From: Olavius sp. associated proteobacterium Delta 1
GTDB lineage: Bacteria > Desulfobacterota > Desulfobacteria > Desulfobacterales > JAFDCJ01
NCBI GenBank assembly: GCA_902749685.1
Contig: CACVKW010000479.1
Span: 1 to 44,103 of the forward strand
Reading direction: 5' to 3'
Length of the DNA: 44,103 nt
Every line of letters starts with the position of its first letter. The first letter of the stretch is position 1. A program made the translations under genes and the position numbers. The notes under the pieces were generated by a model. The model made no database searches and was not told where the DNA came from. It saw only the letters and a list, made by a program, of their open reading frames with translations. Of the stretch, positions 16,645-27,003 are shown piece by piece.

Positions 16645-18195
16645 ATGAGTATGAGACGTAGAGAGTTTATCAAAAAGGCTGGAACCATCACCGGTGGAAT
16701 CGTGGTGTTTGGTAACGTACCTATATTCAGTGGGTTTGCTCAAAGCAAGACACCCAAACGCGGTGGTACCTTGATCTGGGGGCACTCGGAAACTACCCAG
16801 AACATGGACATTCATCAGACAGGTACTGCCTCAACTCTTCGATTTATGGTCAATATCCACGAAACCATCGTTAAGGCTGATAAGAATTTCAAAATCGTTC
16901 CCGGGCTGGCAGAGCGTTTTGAGGTCAGCGATGACGGCTTGACATACACATTTGTAATGCGGAAAAACGTGAAATTTCATAATGGCAAAACGCTCGGCGC
17001 CAAAGATGTAAAATATTCGTTCGAGCGAATTATGAATCCGGACACGGGCGCGACAACCCGCGAAGTTTTCAATAATGTCAAAGAGATCGTTGTCCTTGAT
17101 GAGCACACGGTACAAATAAAAATGGCAAAAATCCACGCGCCTTTGCTCGCCCGGCTTGGTGACCTTGGCGCCGGCACGATCATGCCCGAGGGCAGCGGCG
17201 AGACGCAGGGCAGCCATCCTATCGGCGCAGGACCGTTCAAGTTTACCGGACGGGTAATGGGCAGTGAGAACAATCTGGTGCGCTTCGAAGATTATTGGGG
17301 AGAGCCCGCCTATCTGGACGCGGTTCATTCCGTGGAAGTCACCGAGCCGACCGTGCGTCTCACCGGTTTGCGCACGGGTGAGTTTCATTTCATCAACGAC
17401 ATTCCCATGGACCGCATCGCTGAGGTGCAAAAAGAAAGCAAGATCCAGACGCATTCCTGGGATCCGGTTTCCTTTGCGTTTCTGAACTTCAACCATAAGG
17501 TGAAGCCTTTTGACGATCCACGCGTACGCCTGGCCTTTGATTACTGTATTGACAAGGATACGCTGCAGCAAGGGGCCATATGGGATCAGGGGGAGGTAAC
17601 CACCACATTTAGCTATCCGGGGGCTGGGGACCGCAATAACAACCTCAAGGCACGCAGCCAGGACTTCGACAAGGCCCGCAGCTTACTGAAGGAGGCCGGT
17701 GTCAGCAATCTGGAGTTCACCTTCAAGGTTACCACCAACTATCCCTGGCATGTGGATGCGACCCAGATTATGGTGGAATGGTTCCGCATGGCGGGCATGA
17801 AGGTCAAGATAGCCCAGCTCAACTGGAGTGATTGGCTGGCCCAGTGTTGGACCAATCGAGATTTCGACGTCACCATGATGAACTTTTTTACTTTATGGGA
17901 ACCCGACTTCCTCTATTACACCCTTTGGCATACCACCGGGGGGTTCAACTACCGGAACATCAATGACCCGATGATCGATGAGATGTGTGAACGGGCTCGT
18001 GGGACCGTCGATCTGAACCAGCGCAATAAAATCTACCAGGATGTTCAGAAACGTATTTTTGACCAGGCCCACGATGTGTTTTTATGGCGGCGCAAGGGTT
18101 GGGTTGCTGCCCAGAAAAATGTGGGAGGTCTGGACAAGCTCGTTGATCCAAATGGCAATAATTTTCACTTCAAGTATATCTGGTTGGAAAGTTGA
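16645..18195 (+). CDS. ABC transporter substrate-binding protein, DppA/OppA family, Tat-exported
   Basis: This 516-aa periplasmic solute-binding protein (SBP_bac_5) has an N-terminal twin-arginine-type signal, RRREFIKKAG, followed by a hydrophobic stretch and cleavage likely near GFAQ. The family region follows: GLAERFEVSDDGLTYTFVMR, then KDVKYSFERIM. Relatives bind dipeptides, oligopeptides, nickel chelates, glutathione or other small amides. It is followed by two permease genes on the same strand. The matching ATPases are on the opposite strand with amidases between and around them, so the ligand may be an amide. Confidence 0.9.
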   Translation: MSMRRREFIKKAGTITGGIVVFGNVPIFSGFAQSKTPKRGGTLIWGHSETTQNMDIHQTGTASTLRFMVNIHETIVKADKNFKIVPGLAERFEVSDDGLTYTFVMRKNVKFHNGKTLGAKDVKYSFERIMNPDTGATTREVFNNVKEIVVLDEHTVQIKMAKIHAPLLARLGDLGAGTIMPEGSGETQGSHPIGAGPFKFTGRVMGSENNLVRFEDYWGEPAYLDAVHSVEVTEPTVRLTGLRTGEFHFINDIPMDRIAEVQKESKIQTHSWDPVSFAFLNFNHKVKPFDDPRVRLAFDYCIDKDTLQQGAIWDQGEVTTTFSYPGAGDRNNNLKARSQDFDKARSLLKEAGVSNLEFTFKVTTNYPWHVDATQIMVEWFRMAGMKVKIAQLNWSDWLAQCWTNRDFDVTMMNFFTLWEPDFLYYTLWHTTGGFNYRNINDPMIDEMCERARGTVDLNQRNKIYQDVQKRIFDQAHDVFLWRRKGWVAAQKNVGGLDKLVDPNGNNFHFKYIWLES

Positions 18196-18311
18196 TAACC
18201 AGGAAGATTTAAGGTTACGGGTATCCTCCTGGAAATAATTTGAAGACCGGGGAGCAAACGCTGCCCGGTCTTGTCGCATCCCGACTCGATTCAGGATTCA
18301 CGCTAAAGCAT

Positions 18312-19253
18312 ATGGCTTATCTCTTAAACCGGCTCGCACTCCTTGTTCTGACCCTGCTGTTTATATCCATCGTCACGTTCGCGATTACCAACCTGTTGCC
18401 CGGCAACGTTGCCGTGATGATTCTCAGCTTCCGGGGGACACCGGAGGCGATTGCCGCCCTGGAACAAAAGCTGGGCCTCAACGATCCGCTTTTTCTGCAA
18501 TACTGGCATTGGATCAGCGGCATGGTGCAAGGGGACTGGGGAACCTCCCTGCGTTTCAAGGTCCCCATCGCCGAACTTGTCGGCCAGAAGATGCTGGCCA
18601 GCAGCATGATCATCATCCTTTCACTCATGATTGCACTGGTATTCGCGATACCATTGGGCATTATCAGTGCGATCAAGCACAATCGCTGGCAGGACACCCT
18701 GAGCAGCGGCGCAGCCCTGACGGGGATCAGCCTGCCAGATTTCTTTTGGGGAATTGTATTCATCCTGCTCTTCTCACGCACTTTAGGCTGGTTGCCTTCC
18801 AGTGGGTATGTCTCACCAGCGGATAATTTCTGGTTGTCCCTGAAACACGCATTGCTGCCGGCGATCACCCTGGGGCTCGGGCTGGTAGCGCAGCTGAGCC
18901 GCATGACCCGCTCGGCGATGCTTGAAGTGCTCAAGGCGGATTACATTCGCACGGCCAGAGCCAAAGGCATTTCCGAGAGCGCGGTCATTTTAAAACATGC
19001 CCTGCGCAACGCCCTGGCCCCCGTCATTACAGTTTTAGGTCTGCAGCTTGGCTACCTTTTCGGCGGCATTATCGTGGTGGAGAGTCTTTTCAACTACACG
19101 GGCATGGGCTGGCTGACCTATCAGGCGCTGCTGAATCGGGATGTTCCACTCATTCAAGCTTCAGTCTTCTTAATTGCCGCGGTGTTTATGGCCAGCAACC
19201 TGATTGTGGACTTGATATACAAAGTACTCGATCCACGTATGAGATTCGACTAA
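18312..19253 (+). CDS. ABC transporter permease, DppB type
   Basis: This inner-membrane permease has the typical DppB/OppB opening AYLLNRLALLVLTLLFISIV with the first membrane segment, then the cytoplasmic EAA-type motif near RTARAKGISESAVILKHALR. About six membrane spans are expected. The open frame extends upstream to TTG 18240, but ATG 18312 gives the standard N-terminus, so I use it (313 aa). The next permease begins eight bases after its stop. Confidence 0.9.
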   Translation: MAYLLNRLALLVLTLLFISIVTFAITNLLPGNVAVMILSFRGTPEAIAALEQKLGLNDPLFLQYWHWISGMVQGDWGTSLRFKVPIAELVGQKMLASSMIIILSLMIALVFAIPLGIISAIKHNRWQDTLSSGAALTGISLPDFFWGIVFILLFSRTLGWLPSSGYVSPADNFWLSLKHALLPAITLGLGLVAQLSRMTRSAMLEVLKADYIRTARAKGISESAVILKHALRNALAPVITVLGLQLGYLFGGIIVVESLFNYTGMGWLTYQALLNRDVPLIQASVFLIAAVFMASNLIVDLIYKVLDPRMRFD

Positions 19254-19261
19254 AGATTCGT

Positions 19262-20158
19262 ATGACCAGTACGCCAATACCTCCTTTAGATACCCCGATG
19301 GGGCCTGACGGTGACCAGCTTAAGACCAGGCGCCTGCTGAGGGCTCTCAAAACCTCCAAGGGGTTGATCGGGCTTTTTCTGGTTGTCAGCTTTACGCTGA
19401 CGGCCATCCTGGCCCCGCTGCTCATCCGGCAGGACCTGAGCACGATGATCAATATAAAAGCGCGACATGCGCCCCCTTCTTTAGCTCATCCCATGGGGAC
19501 CGACAACCTGGGACGCGAAATTTCTTACCGGGTACTGCTGGGGGCGCAATCCTCTTTGCTGATTGCCGTTTCCGCGGTTTCACTCAGCCTCCTGCTCGGG
19601 CTCCCGCTCGGTGTTCTGGCGGGTCACTTTAAAGGTTGGACTGACCTGGCCCTGATGCGCGTGGTAGACACCCTGCTCAGCTTCCCTGTCCTGCTGCTGG
19701 CCCTGGCTATCAGTGCGATTCTGGGGCCTAACCTGCGCAACACAATTATCGCGATAGGCGTCGCTTTTGCTCCTTACCTGGCCCGTATTGTGCGCAGCGA
19801 AGCGTTGAAGGTGAACAGTCTGCCCTATGTGGAAGCCGCCAGATCAGCGGGGGCTTCGCATATGCGTATCATTATGCGCCACATTTTGCCAAACATCATG
19901 GGTCCCGTGATTGTGCAGGCAACGATCAGCGTAGCTTTTGCGATCCTGGCGGAAGCGGGACTCTCGTTCCTGGGATTAGGGACTCAGCCGCCCACCCCGT
20001 CATGGGGCTTGATGATCCAAACCTCGCGCAGCTACCTGGACGCGGCCCCATGGACCGCACTTATGCCCGGAACGGCAATAGCGCTTTCTGTGCTTGGCTT
20101 GAATATGCTGGGTGATGTCCTGCGAGATGTGCTGGATCCGACCTATACGTACCATTAG
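19262..20158 (+). CDS. ABC transporter permease, DppC type
   Basis: This 298-aa second permease has the DppC-type N-terminal cytoplasmic stretch, a first span at about 38-58, the conserved HPMGTDNLGREISYRVLLGAQ, and the EAA motif EAARSAGASHMRIIMRHILPN. It should pair with the DppB-type gene upstream to form the channel. It ends three bases before the stop of the convergent amidase gene (20162), so the two transcripts may overlap. No terminator hairpin fits between them. Confidence 0.91.
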   Translation: MTSTPIPPLDTPMGPDGDQLKTRRLLRALKTSKGLIGLFLVVSFTLTAILAPLLIRQDLSTMINIKARHAPPSLAHPMGTDNLGREISYRVLLGAQSSLLIAVSAVSLSLLLGLPLGVLAGHFKGWTDLALMRVVDTLLSFPVLLLALAISAILGPNLRNTIIAIGVAFAPYLARIVRSEALKVNSLPYVEAARSAGASHMRIIMRHILPNIMGPVIVQATISVAFAILAEAGLSFLGLGTQPPTPSWGLMIQTSRSYLDAAPWTALMPGTAIALSVLGLNMLGDVLRDVLDPTYTYH

Positions 20159-20161
20159 GTA

Positions 20162-21619
20162 TTACGGAAACAGTTCCGGCGGACGGCGGTGTTTTGTTGC
20201 CTGCTCGTATGCATATACAAATTTGATCAAATCCGGTTCGGCAAAAAGTTTACCCACGAATGTCAAACCAGCCGGCAGGGAATTATAGGTAAACCCGATC
20301 GGTACGGTAATGGCCGGGAATCCGGTGTGCGGTGATATGTATTGGCTGTTATCTCCAGGTGGGCTTTCGGTATCACCTACTTTCCTTGGCGGATTGCTCC
20401 AGGTAGGATAGATGATCGCATCTATTTTGTCTTTTTCCATGGCTTGCAGGAGCGCTTCTCGAAATGCAATGTTGCGAGCATCATGATACAGATCCAGGCA
20501 GGGCGGATTTCGCTCTTCCGGGGGTTTATTCTCTTTGAGGGCGGTGTTCAGTCTATCCTCGTTATAAGGAGAATATAGCCCGGACTCCACGATTTCAATC
20601 AGATTTTTGTAAGGGGCATTTTCGCCGAGTGAGGATAGATAACGATTGACATCAAATTGAAACGAATCGCTCCAGATGTTTTCTATCAGTTTATCAAAGC
20701 CGGAAATCACAAAGGGGTCGACGATTTCGGCCCCCTGGGTTTTCAAATCTTCAATGGCTTTTTCCGTTAGTGCTTTTATTTGCGGGTCAATGCTTGGCGC
20801 ATCGATATATTTTCTAAAAGCCCCAATGCATGCCCCTTGAAGGCCATTTTTGTCAAGAAATTGGGTATAATTTTGCGGCACCTTACCCTGGCAGGTTTTG
20901 GTGATTGGATCCGCCGGGTCATAGCCGGCAATCACTTCTAATATTTTCACAGCATCTTCAACGGTTCTTGCCATCGGTCCCCCAATATCATTTCGCAGAA
21001 AGAGCGGAATAATACCATCACGGCTGGTCAACCCCATGGTGGAACGAATGCCAACCAGACAATTATGAGAGGCAGGACCCCTGATTGAATTGCCTGTATC
21101 CGTACCCAACCCCACGGCACCGAAATTTGCAGCAACGGCTGCTGCCGTCCCGCCACTTGAGCCTGCCGGAACACGTTCCAGATCATAGGGATTGCGGGTG
21201 ATGCCCGAAATCGAGCTCACCGTCACTAAAGGACTGAAAGCCCATTCAGCCATATTCGATTTGGCCAGAACGATCGCTCCTGCCTCGCGCAGCTGGCTCA
21301 CCTGGTAGGCATCGTCAGTGGGAATTGAGCCTTTGAGCGCCAGTGAACCCCCGGTTGTCGGTAGATCGTTTGTATCAAAATTATCTTTAACGATGACCGG
21401 AATCCCATGCAACCGGCGGAGTTTACCGGTCTGTTTAAATTCCGCGTCAAGCTTGTCAGCTTCGGCCAAGGCATTCGGGTTGGTTACCACGATGGCGTTC
21501 AAGCGGGTCGTTTGATCATAAACCCCGATGCGTTCAAGATAACCCTCGACCAGTGTGCGGCAGGTGATTTCGCCGGAACGAATGGTCTGATGAATATCGG
21601 AAATAGTCGCCTCAATCAA
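20162..21619 (-). CDS. Amidase-signature family hydrolase
   Basis: This 485-aa enzyme has a Ser-cisSer-Lys catalytic set: K78 in VIVKDNFDT, the cis-Ser in GSSGG (153-157) and the nucleophile S178 in DTGNSIRGP. Family members cleave linear or cyclic amides. The start is a TTG at 21619 with AAGGAGG at ideal spacing. It is the last gene of the minus-strand group amidase-ATPase-ATPase-amidase and converges with the permease genes. The substrate is unknown; a compound imported by the adjacent ABC system is likely. The gene is full length with no visible defects. Confidence 0.88.
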   Translation of the reverse strand: MIEATISDIHQTIRSGEITCRTLVEGYLERIGVYDQTTRLNAIVVTNPNALAEADKLDAEFKQTGKLRRLHGIPVIVKDNFDTNDLPTTGGSLALKGSIPTDDAYQVSQLREAGAIVLAKSNMAEWAFSPLVTVSSISGITRNPYDLERVPAGSSGGTAAAVAANFGAVGLGTDTGNSIRGPASHNCLVGIRSTMGLTSRDGIIPLFLRNDIGGPMARTVEDAVKILEVIAGYDPADPITKTCQGKVPQNYTQFLDKNGLQGACIGAFRKYIDAPSIDPQIKALTEKAIEDLKTQGAEIVDPFVISGFDKLIENIWSDSFQFDVNRYLSSLGENAPYKNLIEIVESGLYSPYNEDRLNTALKENKPPEERNPPCLDLYHDARNIAFREALLQAMEKDKIDAIIYPTWSNPPRKVGDTESPPGDNSQYISPHTGFPAITVPIGFTYNSLPAGLTFVGKLFAEPDLIKFVYAYEQATKHRRPPELFP

Positions 21620-21629
21620 TTCAACCTCC

Positions 21630-22580
21630 TTATTTTTCTTCGCGCACGAAATGATTTTCGGAAACTTTTCTCATCGGAAGCAGGATCGGTTCAGAACCCA
21701 CCGGCCGGATCACAGTGGGAATTTCATCGATCATCAATTGACGGTTTTCCGGCCGCTTTCTGGGATCGGCAATTGGAACCGAACCCAGTAATTTTTTGGT
21801 ATAGCTATGCTGCGGATTTTCAAAAATGGACCGTCGGTCCCCGATTTCGACGATTTCACCGATGTACATGACTGCAACACGGTGTGCAATGCGCTCAACA
21901 ACTGCCATGTCGTGTGAGATAAATAAGAAGGAAATACCGAATTCGGCCTGCAAATCCATCATGAGATTGATGACCTGAGCTTGAATCGTAACATCCAGCG
22001 CAGCAACGGATTCATCGGCAATGATCAGTTTCGGGTTCAAACCCAGCGCTCGCGCTATACAAATCCGTTGTCTCTGGCCGCCGGAAAATGCGTGGGGATA
22101 GCGTGACAGGTGCTCTCGGCCAAGCTCTACCCTTTCGAGCAACTCAAGAACCCTTTGCCGCAGCTTTTTCCCCTTCGCAACCCCATTGATCACCATTGGC
22201 TCTGCGATCGCCTGCGCCACCGGCATACGTGGGTTTAAGGAGCCGAATGGATCTTGAAAAATCATTTGCATCTGTTTGCGAAAGGGCCGCATCTGTTCGT
22301 ATGAAAGACCCAGTGTTTCAACTCCCTCAAACTTCACCGAACCGGAAGTCGGCTTGTCGAGCTGCAATATGCTCCTGCCAAGCGTTGATTTGCCACAGCC
22401 CGATTCGCCAACCAGGCCCAGTGTTTCTCCTTTCACAATATCCAGCGACACGTTTTCAACGGCATGAACCCGCTCGGAAACTCGGCGAAACACGCCGGAG
22501 CGGATATCAAACCTGGTTACCAGGTCCCTGACACTCACCAGCGGTTCTTCCAATGGAGAATTTGTCATGGCAGTCTTCAA
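21630..22580 (-). CDS. ABC transporter ATPase, DppF/OppF type
   Basis: This 316-aa nucleotide-binding subunit has Walker [12 protein letters not shown], signature [14 protein letters not shown] and Walker [13 protein letters not shown]. The C-terminus includes the peptide-family extension ([13 protein letters not shown]). The start may be a TTG at 22580 overlapping the stop of the upstream ATPase gene (TTGA); ATG 22568 is an alternative. It pairs with the DppD-type ATPase and should energise the permeases encoded on the other strand. Confidence 0.92.
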   Translation of the reverse strand: MKTAMTNSPLEEPLVSVRDLVTRFDIRSGVFRRVSERVHAVENVSLDIVKGETLGLVGESGCGKSTLGRSILQLDKPTSGSVKFEGVETLGLSYEQMRPFRKQMQMIFQDPFGSLNPRMPVAQAIAEPMVINGVAKGKKLRQRVLELLERVELGREHLSRYPHAFSGGQRQRICIARALGLNPKLIIADESVAALDVTIQAQVINLMMDLQAEFGISFLFISHDMAVVERIAHRVAVMYIGEIVEIGDRRSIFENPQHSYTKKLLGSVPIADPRKRPENRQLMIDEIPTVIRPVGSEPILLPMRKVSENHFVREEK

Positions 22581-23485
22581 TCGGCCTTTCCATCAGAGGC
22601 GGTATTCATTTCAAAAGTATCCCTCATTTTTAAGATGGGAAACTTCTCGGGTCCATCTTTCTCAGACATGCTTCCCAAACGGGGCACGGCAGCCAACAAA
22701 GCTTGAGTATAGGGATGCTTGGATTTTTCGAAAATTTCATAAACATCACCCTGTTCAACAATTTGCCCCCGGAACATCACGCAAATTCGGTCGGCGATCT
22801 CCGCTACCACGCCCATATCATGGGTAATAAAGAGAACCGACATACCGATTTCCTTTTGTAACAGCTTCATCAGATCAAGCATTTGCGCCTGGATCGTCAC
22901 ATCTAATGCCGTTGTCGGCTCATCTGCTATCATAAGAGCAGGCCGGCAGCATAACGCCATGGCAATCATCGCCCTCTGACGCATGCCTCCCGACAGGTTG
23001 TGAGGGTACTGCTTCAGGCGCTTTTCGGCTTCCGGCACGCGCACGAATTGGAGCATTTCCAACGCCAGTTTGCGGGCCTCTTTTTTGCTCTTATTCTGGT
23101 GACGGATGATCGCTTCCGAGATTTGGTAACCGATGGTGAGAACCGGATTCAGACTGGTCATGGGCTCCTGAAAAATCATGGATATATCCGCACCGCGGAT
23201 ATCCTGCATCACCGCAGAAGGTTGATCTCTGAGCTCAACGACTTGCCCGTCATTTCTGCGCAGCTGCATCGAGCCACCCGCTATCTCAGCGCCGGCATAC
23301 TCGGTCAGACGCATGAGCGTCATGGCGGTTACTGACTTTCCACTGCCCGATTCTCCTACAAGCGCCAGGGTTTCCCCTTTGGCAATATGAAATGAAACCC
23401 CTTTAACGGCGTTGACCACAATCCCATTGTCCAGGCGAAAGCGAACTTCGAGGTTGTTTACCTCAACAACTCGATCAGGCTTCAT
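22577..23485 (-). CDS. ABC transporter ATPase, DppD/OppD type
   Basis: This 302-aa ATPase has Walker [13 protein letters not shown], signature [14 protein letters not shown] and Walker [13 protein letters not shown]. The C-terminal peptide-transporter extension is [16 protein letters not shown]. The start is an ATG with AAGGAGT upstream. It overlaps the next ATPase gene by four bases. The inverted-repeat element at 23551-23666 separates it from the upstream amidase gene, which may therefore be a separate transcript. Confidence 0.92.
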   Translation of the reverse strand: MKPDRVVEVNNLEVRFRLDNGIVVNAVKGVSFHIAKGETLALVGESGSGKSVTAMTLMRLTEYAGAEIAGGSMQLRRNDGQVVELRDQPSAVMQDIRGADISMIFQEPMTSLNPVLTIGYQISEAIIRHQNKSKKEARKLALEMLQFVRVPEAEKRLKQYPHNLSGGMRQRAMIAMALCCRPALMIADEPTTALDVTIQAQMLDLMKLLQKEIGMSVLFITHDMGVVAEIADRICVMFRGQIVEQGDVYEIFEKSKHPYTQALLAAVPRLGSMSEKDGPEKFPILKMRDTFEMNTASDGKAD

Positions 23486-23550
23486 TGCAGGAACTCCTTA
23501 TTGCTTGCGAGAGGTGAATAACGTCACCGACTCCCTAATCCGGATCCGCA

Positions 23551-23666
23551 GAGAATTGAAGATTGAAGATTGAAGATTGAAGATTCATTGATGTCGCTGC
23601 GCTCCGTCCGGTTTAAAATGGTAAGAATTCCTCAAATATTCAATATTCAATTGAAAATATTCAATT
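23551..23666. repeat. Interspersed inverted-repeat element, copy E
   Basis: The left arm is four near-perfect 7-bp GATTGAA units. The core is GATGTCGCTGCGCTCCGTCC (23590-23609; GAGCGCAGCG on the other strand), then TTTAAAATGGTAAGAATTCC. The right arm is AAATATTCAATATTCAATT plus AAATATTCAATT. It sits between two minus-strand genes. Confidence 0.65.
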
Positions 23667-23672
23667 AACGCT

Positions 23673-25334
23673 TCACGCTATCGGCGGGCGTCGCGAGCAG
23701 ACATCCAGCTCTGCTTCCAGTGCCATCCCCAGGCTGCAGATCAATCCTTCGTCAAACAGCCGGCCCCACAGGGATATTCCCTGGGGAACTTCATAAATGT
23801 TTTCGTCCTCCGGTATTTCATCGCCCGTAGTCAGTTTGCCGTCTCCCAGAGATGCCGCCCCGCGAGATTTGGATTGCACAAACCCGGCACGCAGCAACAG
23901 ACAGGGATGCCCGGTGAAATTGGTGATCACCATCATGGTGTCGATCGCAAAAGGACCAATCATAATATCAACGTCTTTAAACACGTCATCCATTACCTGC
24001 ATCGTCTGATAACGCAGACGATCCAACTGCACGTGATCGACCGCAGACAGGAAGCGGGCCTTGCGAAATACATTGGGCCAGGCGCCAACGTCCTGGCAGG
24101 CAAGTTCATCGTCGCGGTTAGAAAGTGTGAGTTCTTCGAACGCAGCGGCAGCCTCGGCAAACAGAATATTCATCAACGACATATACGGCAGTTCCGGCAG
24201 TGAAATCTCCACCAGTTCCACGCCAAGGCGGCCCACGGCTTCCAGCGCGGCCCGGTCGATATCCGTGGCATCTTCACTTTCGAAAGCAGCGGGGATATAA
24301 CCCACTCGCAAGTCCTTGATTGGCCGGGAGGCGTCAAAGTTAAAGGGCACATCGAGTGAACCGAGGTCCGCCGGATCGTGGCCGTTGATCGCCTGCAATA
24401 CCAGGGCGGTGTCCTCAACGCTGCGGCATATCGAGCCGATCTTGTCGAGGGACCAGCACAAGGCCATGGCACCGATTCGAGATGTCCGGCCGAAGGTTGG
24501 TCTTAACCCGGTCGTACCACAGCGCTGGCTGGGAGAGGTGATGGAGCCCAGAGTTTCCGTGCCAATCGAAAATCCAACTAGTCCCGCGGCAGTGGCCGCG
24601 GCTGACCCGGCACTCGAGCCGCTGGCCCCTTCGTTCAAATTCCAAGGATTACGGGTGGTGCCGCCGAACCAGATATCGCCATAAGCCAGGGCACCCAAAG
24701 TGGTTTTTGCAAGCAGAACCGCACCGGCATCACGCAGCAGTTCAACAATGCGCGCGTCACGCTCGGCAACCCGGTTTTTAAACGGTGCAGCGCCCCAGGT
24801 CGTGCCGATGCCCCTGGTGTCAAAAAGGTCCTTCAAGCCATATGGAATGCCGTGCAGGGGTCCGAGATAATGACCGGCACGTAATTTTTCATCGGCGGCG
24901 TCAGCCTGCTGCAGCGCCAAATCCTCGGTCAAGGTCATGACGCATTCGAGTTTCGGTCCGATCGTCTTTAGCCGCCCGAGATAGATTTCCGTCAACCGGC
25001 GGCTGCTAATTTGACCGGTACGCAGCCACTCGGAAAGAGCGGTGACTGGCGCAAATGCGATATCCTCTTCTGTCTGCGGGAGGGGACCGGGGTCACTGCC
25101 CGAGCGAATAAATGGTGTTTGTTCCGTGGGCGTCACTTTACCGGGCAAGCGCGGGTCGAATGTTGTCGCTGGCGGCAGGGAATTTGGAAATATCACCTCG
25201 CGCTGCGCTCCGGCGGCGGCGATCTGACCGTCCAGGTCTCCGACCATTAATTCGCGTTCTGCCGGCGTATATTCGATTCCCACCAGCTTTTCCCCTGCGG
25301 CAATGTCAGCCGAAGTTATTTTACTATCGCTCAT
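23673..25334 (-). CDS. Amidase-signature family hydrolase with N-terminal extension
   Basis: This 553-aa enzyme has the catalytic Lys in PYGLKDLFDT, the cis-Ser motif ASGSSAGSAA and the nucleophile Ser in GTETLGSITSPS. An N-terminal segment of about 100 residues precedes the amidase fold and is longer than in the other amidase of this window. The start is an ATG with GGAGGGAA upstream. The two amidases differ clearly in sequence, so they are not a recent duplication. It probably works on substrates of the neighbouring ABC importer. Confidence 0.88.
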   Translation of the reverse strand: MSDSKITSADIAAGEKLVGIEYTPAERELMVGDLDGQIAAAGAQREVIFPNSLPPATTFDPRLPGKVTPTEQTPFIRSGSDPGPLPQTEEDIAFAPVTALSEWLRTGQISSRRLTEIYLGRLKTIGPKLECVMTLTEDLALQQADAADEKLRAGHYLGPLHGIPYGLKDLFDTRGIGTTWGAAPFKNRVAERDARIVELLRDAGAVLLAKTTLGALAYGDIWFGGTTRNPWNLNEGASGSSAGSAAATAAGLVGFSIGTETLGSITSPSQRCGTTGLRPTFGRTSRIGAMALCWSLDKIGSICRSVEDTALVLQAINGHDPADLGSLDVPFNFDASRPIKDLRVGYIPAAFESEDATDIDRAALEAVGRLGVELVEISLPELPYMSLMNILFAEAAAAFEELTLSNRDDELACQDVGAWPNVFRKARFLSAVDHVQLDRLRYQTMQVMDDVFKDVDIMIGPFAIDTMMVITNFTGHPCLLLRAGFVQSKSRGAASLGDGKLTTGDEIPEDENIYEVPQGISLWGRLFDEGLICSLGMALEAELDVCSRRPPIA

Positions 25335-25584
25335 GCTATTCCCTCCGTAATCAGATTCTTCTGCATTTTTGCCCTGTCAAAATATCGTCCCCAGCGATGC
25401 ATATGGCTTGGTATGGTGGTTCGAAACTCGAATTGCCGTTGGACCCTCTGCTTCGAATGGTCGACCGTCTCCGGCGAATCAATATTCAATTTTCAATTCT
25501 CCGCCTCTGGCGGATCCGGGTTAGGGGATTTCGGGTCCAGAAACGCGAACCGGGGAAGGCCGGCCAATTTGCCTGCCAGATCGA
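25335..25584. repeat. Intergenic region with a single repeat arm and hairpin
   Basis: It holds one arm only of the inverted-repeat family (AATCAATATTCAATTTTCAATTC, about 25478-25499) directly followed by the hairpin TCCGCC-TCT-GGCGGA (25500-25514). No gene is seen in the rest of the gap. Confidence 0.45.
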
Positions 25585-26709
25585 TCACACGAGCGCGCCG
25601 ACGACATGGCCGATCAAACCGGTGACTTTTTCCTGGTCGATCCAGCGTGCCACAAGGACCAGATCGTTGTCCGGGTCGATCCATAGGATGCTGGTGCCGG
25701 CGCCGACGGCGGCGTAACTGGATTCGGGCGCCGCGGGCCATTCGCGCTTGTCGGTATTGAGCCACCAGAGATACCCGTATCCGGCATTGATGCGGCAGGG
25801 CGTGCGCAGGGCGTCGGTCCAACCCTCGGGCAGATAGCGCCGGCCGTTCCACAACCCGCCGCGATGAATCAGCAGAGCAAAGCGAGCATGGTCAAAGCTG
25901 TTGATCTGCAGGCCGCCGCCCCAATGGGTCCCGCCGGGTACCGACTGCATGCGGCGGCCGTCGATTTCAACGAAGGAATTGCGGTATCCGTGCCAGCTCC
26001 AGCTTTGGGATGCGCCGATCGGATCCATGACGCGCGCTTTTAAGACCTCCGCCAGGGGGCGCCGGAAGGCGTGGAGCAGGGACAGCGCCAGCAGGTTGAC
26101 CCGCACATCATTGTATTCCCAGAAGGTCCCCGGCGGCTGGAGGTCGCGATGCTCGCCCTTGCGGCTGTTGTCTGAACCGGGACCGATCTGCCGGTTGCGA
26201 TCGACCAGATCCGGTTTATCCCACAGCGTCCCCTCCCATTCGCTGGTCTGATTGAGCAGGTGGCGCCAGGTGATACCGCTGTTATGCGCCGAGGCGAAAT
26301 AGTCGCCCGGCACGGTTTCGGCGACGCGCGCGTCGATATCCGGGATTAAGCCATCGCCCAGGGCGATCCCGACCAGCACCACGAGGTAGCTCTTGGCAAT
26401 GCTGAAGGTCATGTCGACGCGCCCCGGATCGCCCCAGCGCCCGACAATGCGTCCGCCTTTCAGTAGGATACCGTTGGTGCCGCCGCGCGGTTTGAAGGGG
26501 CCGAGCGCTTCATTCCACGGCGGCTTCTCGAATTGGCTCAATCCGGGAACGTCGCCCGCCTTTGCGAGATCGCGCGGCCAGGGCGATTCATGAGCTTCGG
26601 CAAAGGCGATTGCCTCGGCGAGGCGCGCTTGGTCAAATCCGGCTTGCCGCGCCGAAAGAGTTTCCCAGTTTTCGTCACTGTTTGGGCAATAGGTCATATT
26701 CCTTGCCAT
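25585..26709 (-). CDS. Serine hydrolase, beta-lactamase/NylB fold
   Basis: This 374-aa class C beta-lactamase-like enzyme has the catalytic pair S103-x-x-K106 (FSIAKS) and a Tyr motif at Y199 (EYNDVRV). The family includes esterases, D-aminopeptidases, beta-lactamases and 6-aminohexanoate-dimer hydrolase (NylB, a similar length). No convincing signal peptide is seen. The gene is visibly richer in G+C than its neighbours. Its position next to two amidase-signature enzymes and a peptide-type importer suggests action on an amide or oligomer, but esterase activity cannot be excluded. Start ATG 26709; a second ATG is at 26697. Confidence 0.82.
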   Translation of the reverse strand: MARNMTYCPNSDENWETLSARQAGFDQARLAEAIAFAEAHESPWPRDLAKAGDVPGLSQFEKPPWNEALGPFKPRGGTNGILLKGGRIVGRWGDPGRVDMTFSIAKSYLVVLVGIALGDGLIPDIDARVAETVPGDYFASAHNSGITWRHLLNQTSEWEGTLWDKPDLVDRNRQIGPGSDNSRKGEHRDLQPPGTFWEYNDVRVNLLALSLLHAFRRPLAEVLKARVMDPIGASQSWSWHGYRNSFVEIDGRRMQSVPGGTHWGGGLQINSFDHARFALLIHRGGLWNGRRYLPEGWTDALRTPCRINAGYGYLWWLNTDKREWPAAPESSYAAVGAGTSILWIDPDNDLVLVARWIDQEKVTGLIGHVVGALV

Positions 26710-26762
26710 GTTTGTCGGTGGTGCGTTACGCGTTCAGGACGGGCGATCGGGGGCCGGTGGAG

Positions 26763-26899
26763 CTAACCGAGGATCTCTTCGATGAATTCCTGCACGGCCA
26801 GGGCATCGGCGACGGTGAAGCAGTCAGGCTCTTGCATCTCGGCGAGAAACTGCCGCCCGATTCCGCAAGGCCAATGATTCCGACTCGAATTTTTTACAT
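26763..26899 (-). pseudogene. Remnant of a Gfo/Idh/MocA-family dehydrogenase
   Basis: On the minus strand an ATG (26899) is followed directly by TAA. The same frame then continues as KIRVGIIGLAESG, the typical N-terminus with its Rossmann motif. After a frame change the sequence reads RQFLAEMQEPDCFTVADALA, then VQEFIEEILG and a stop at 26763, a typical C-terminus of the same family. The roughly 300 residues normally between the two are missing. This is an internally deleted, frameshifted gene. Confidence 0.65.
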
Positions 26900-27003
26900 A
26901 TTTTTCCTTATCCATGTCTAGTTGCTTTGTCAAGCGACAAATTCTTGTGCTGCTTATGCCGCCGCGCCGGTCAGCCCCTGTTTATAGAGCCGGCCTTCCT
27001 CCG

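Noticed and set aside
16831..17571. 246-codon open frame antisense to the dipeptide-type binding protein
   Set aside because: It lies wholly inside an intact gene on the other strand and has no recognisable domain or ribosome site.
25405..25430. tRNA-like GGTTCGAAACTC
   Set aside because: The flanking bases do not form the T-arm, acceptor or anticodon stems.
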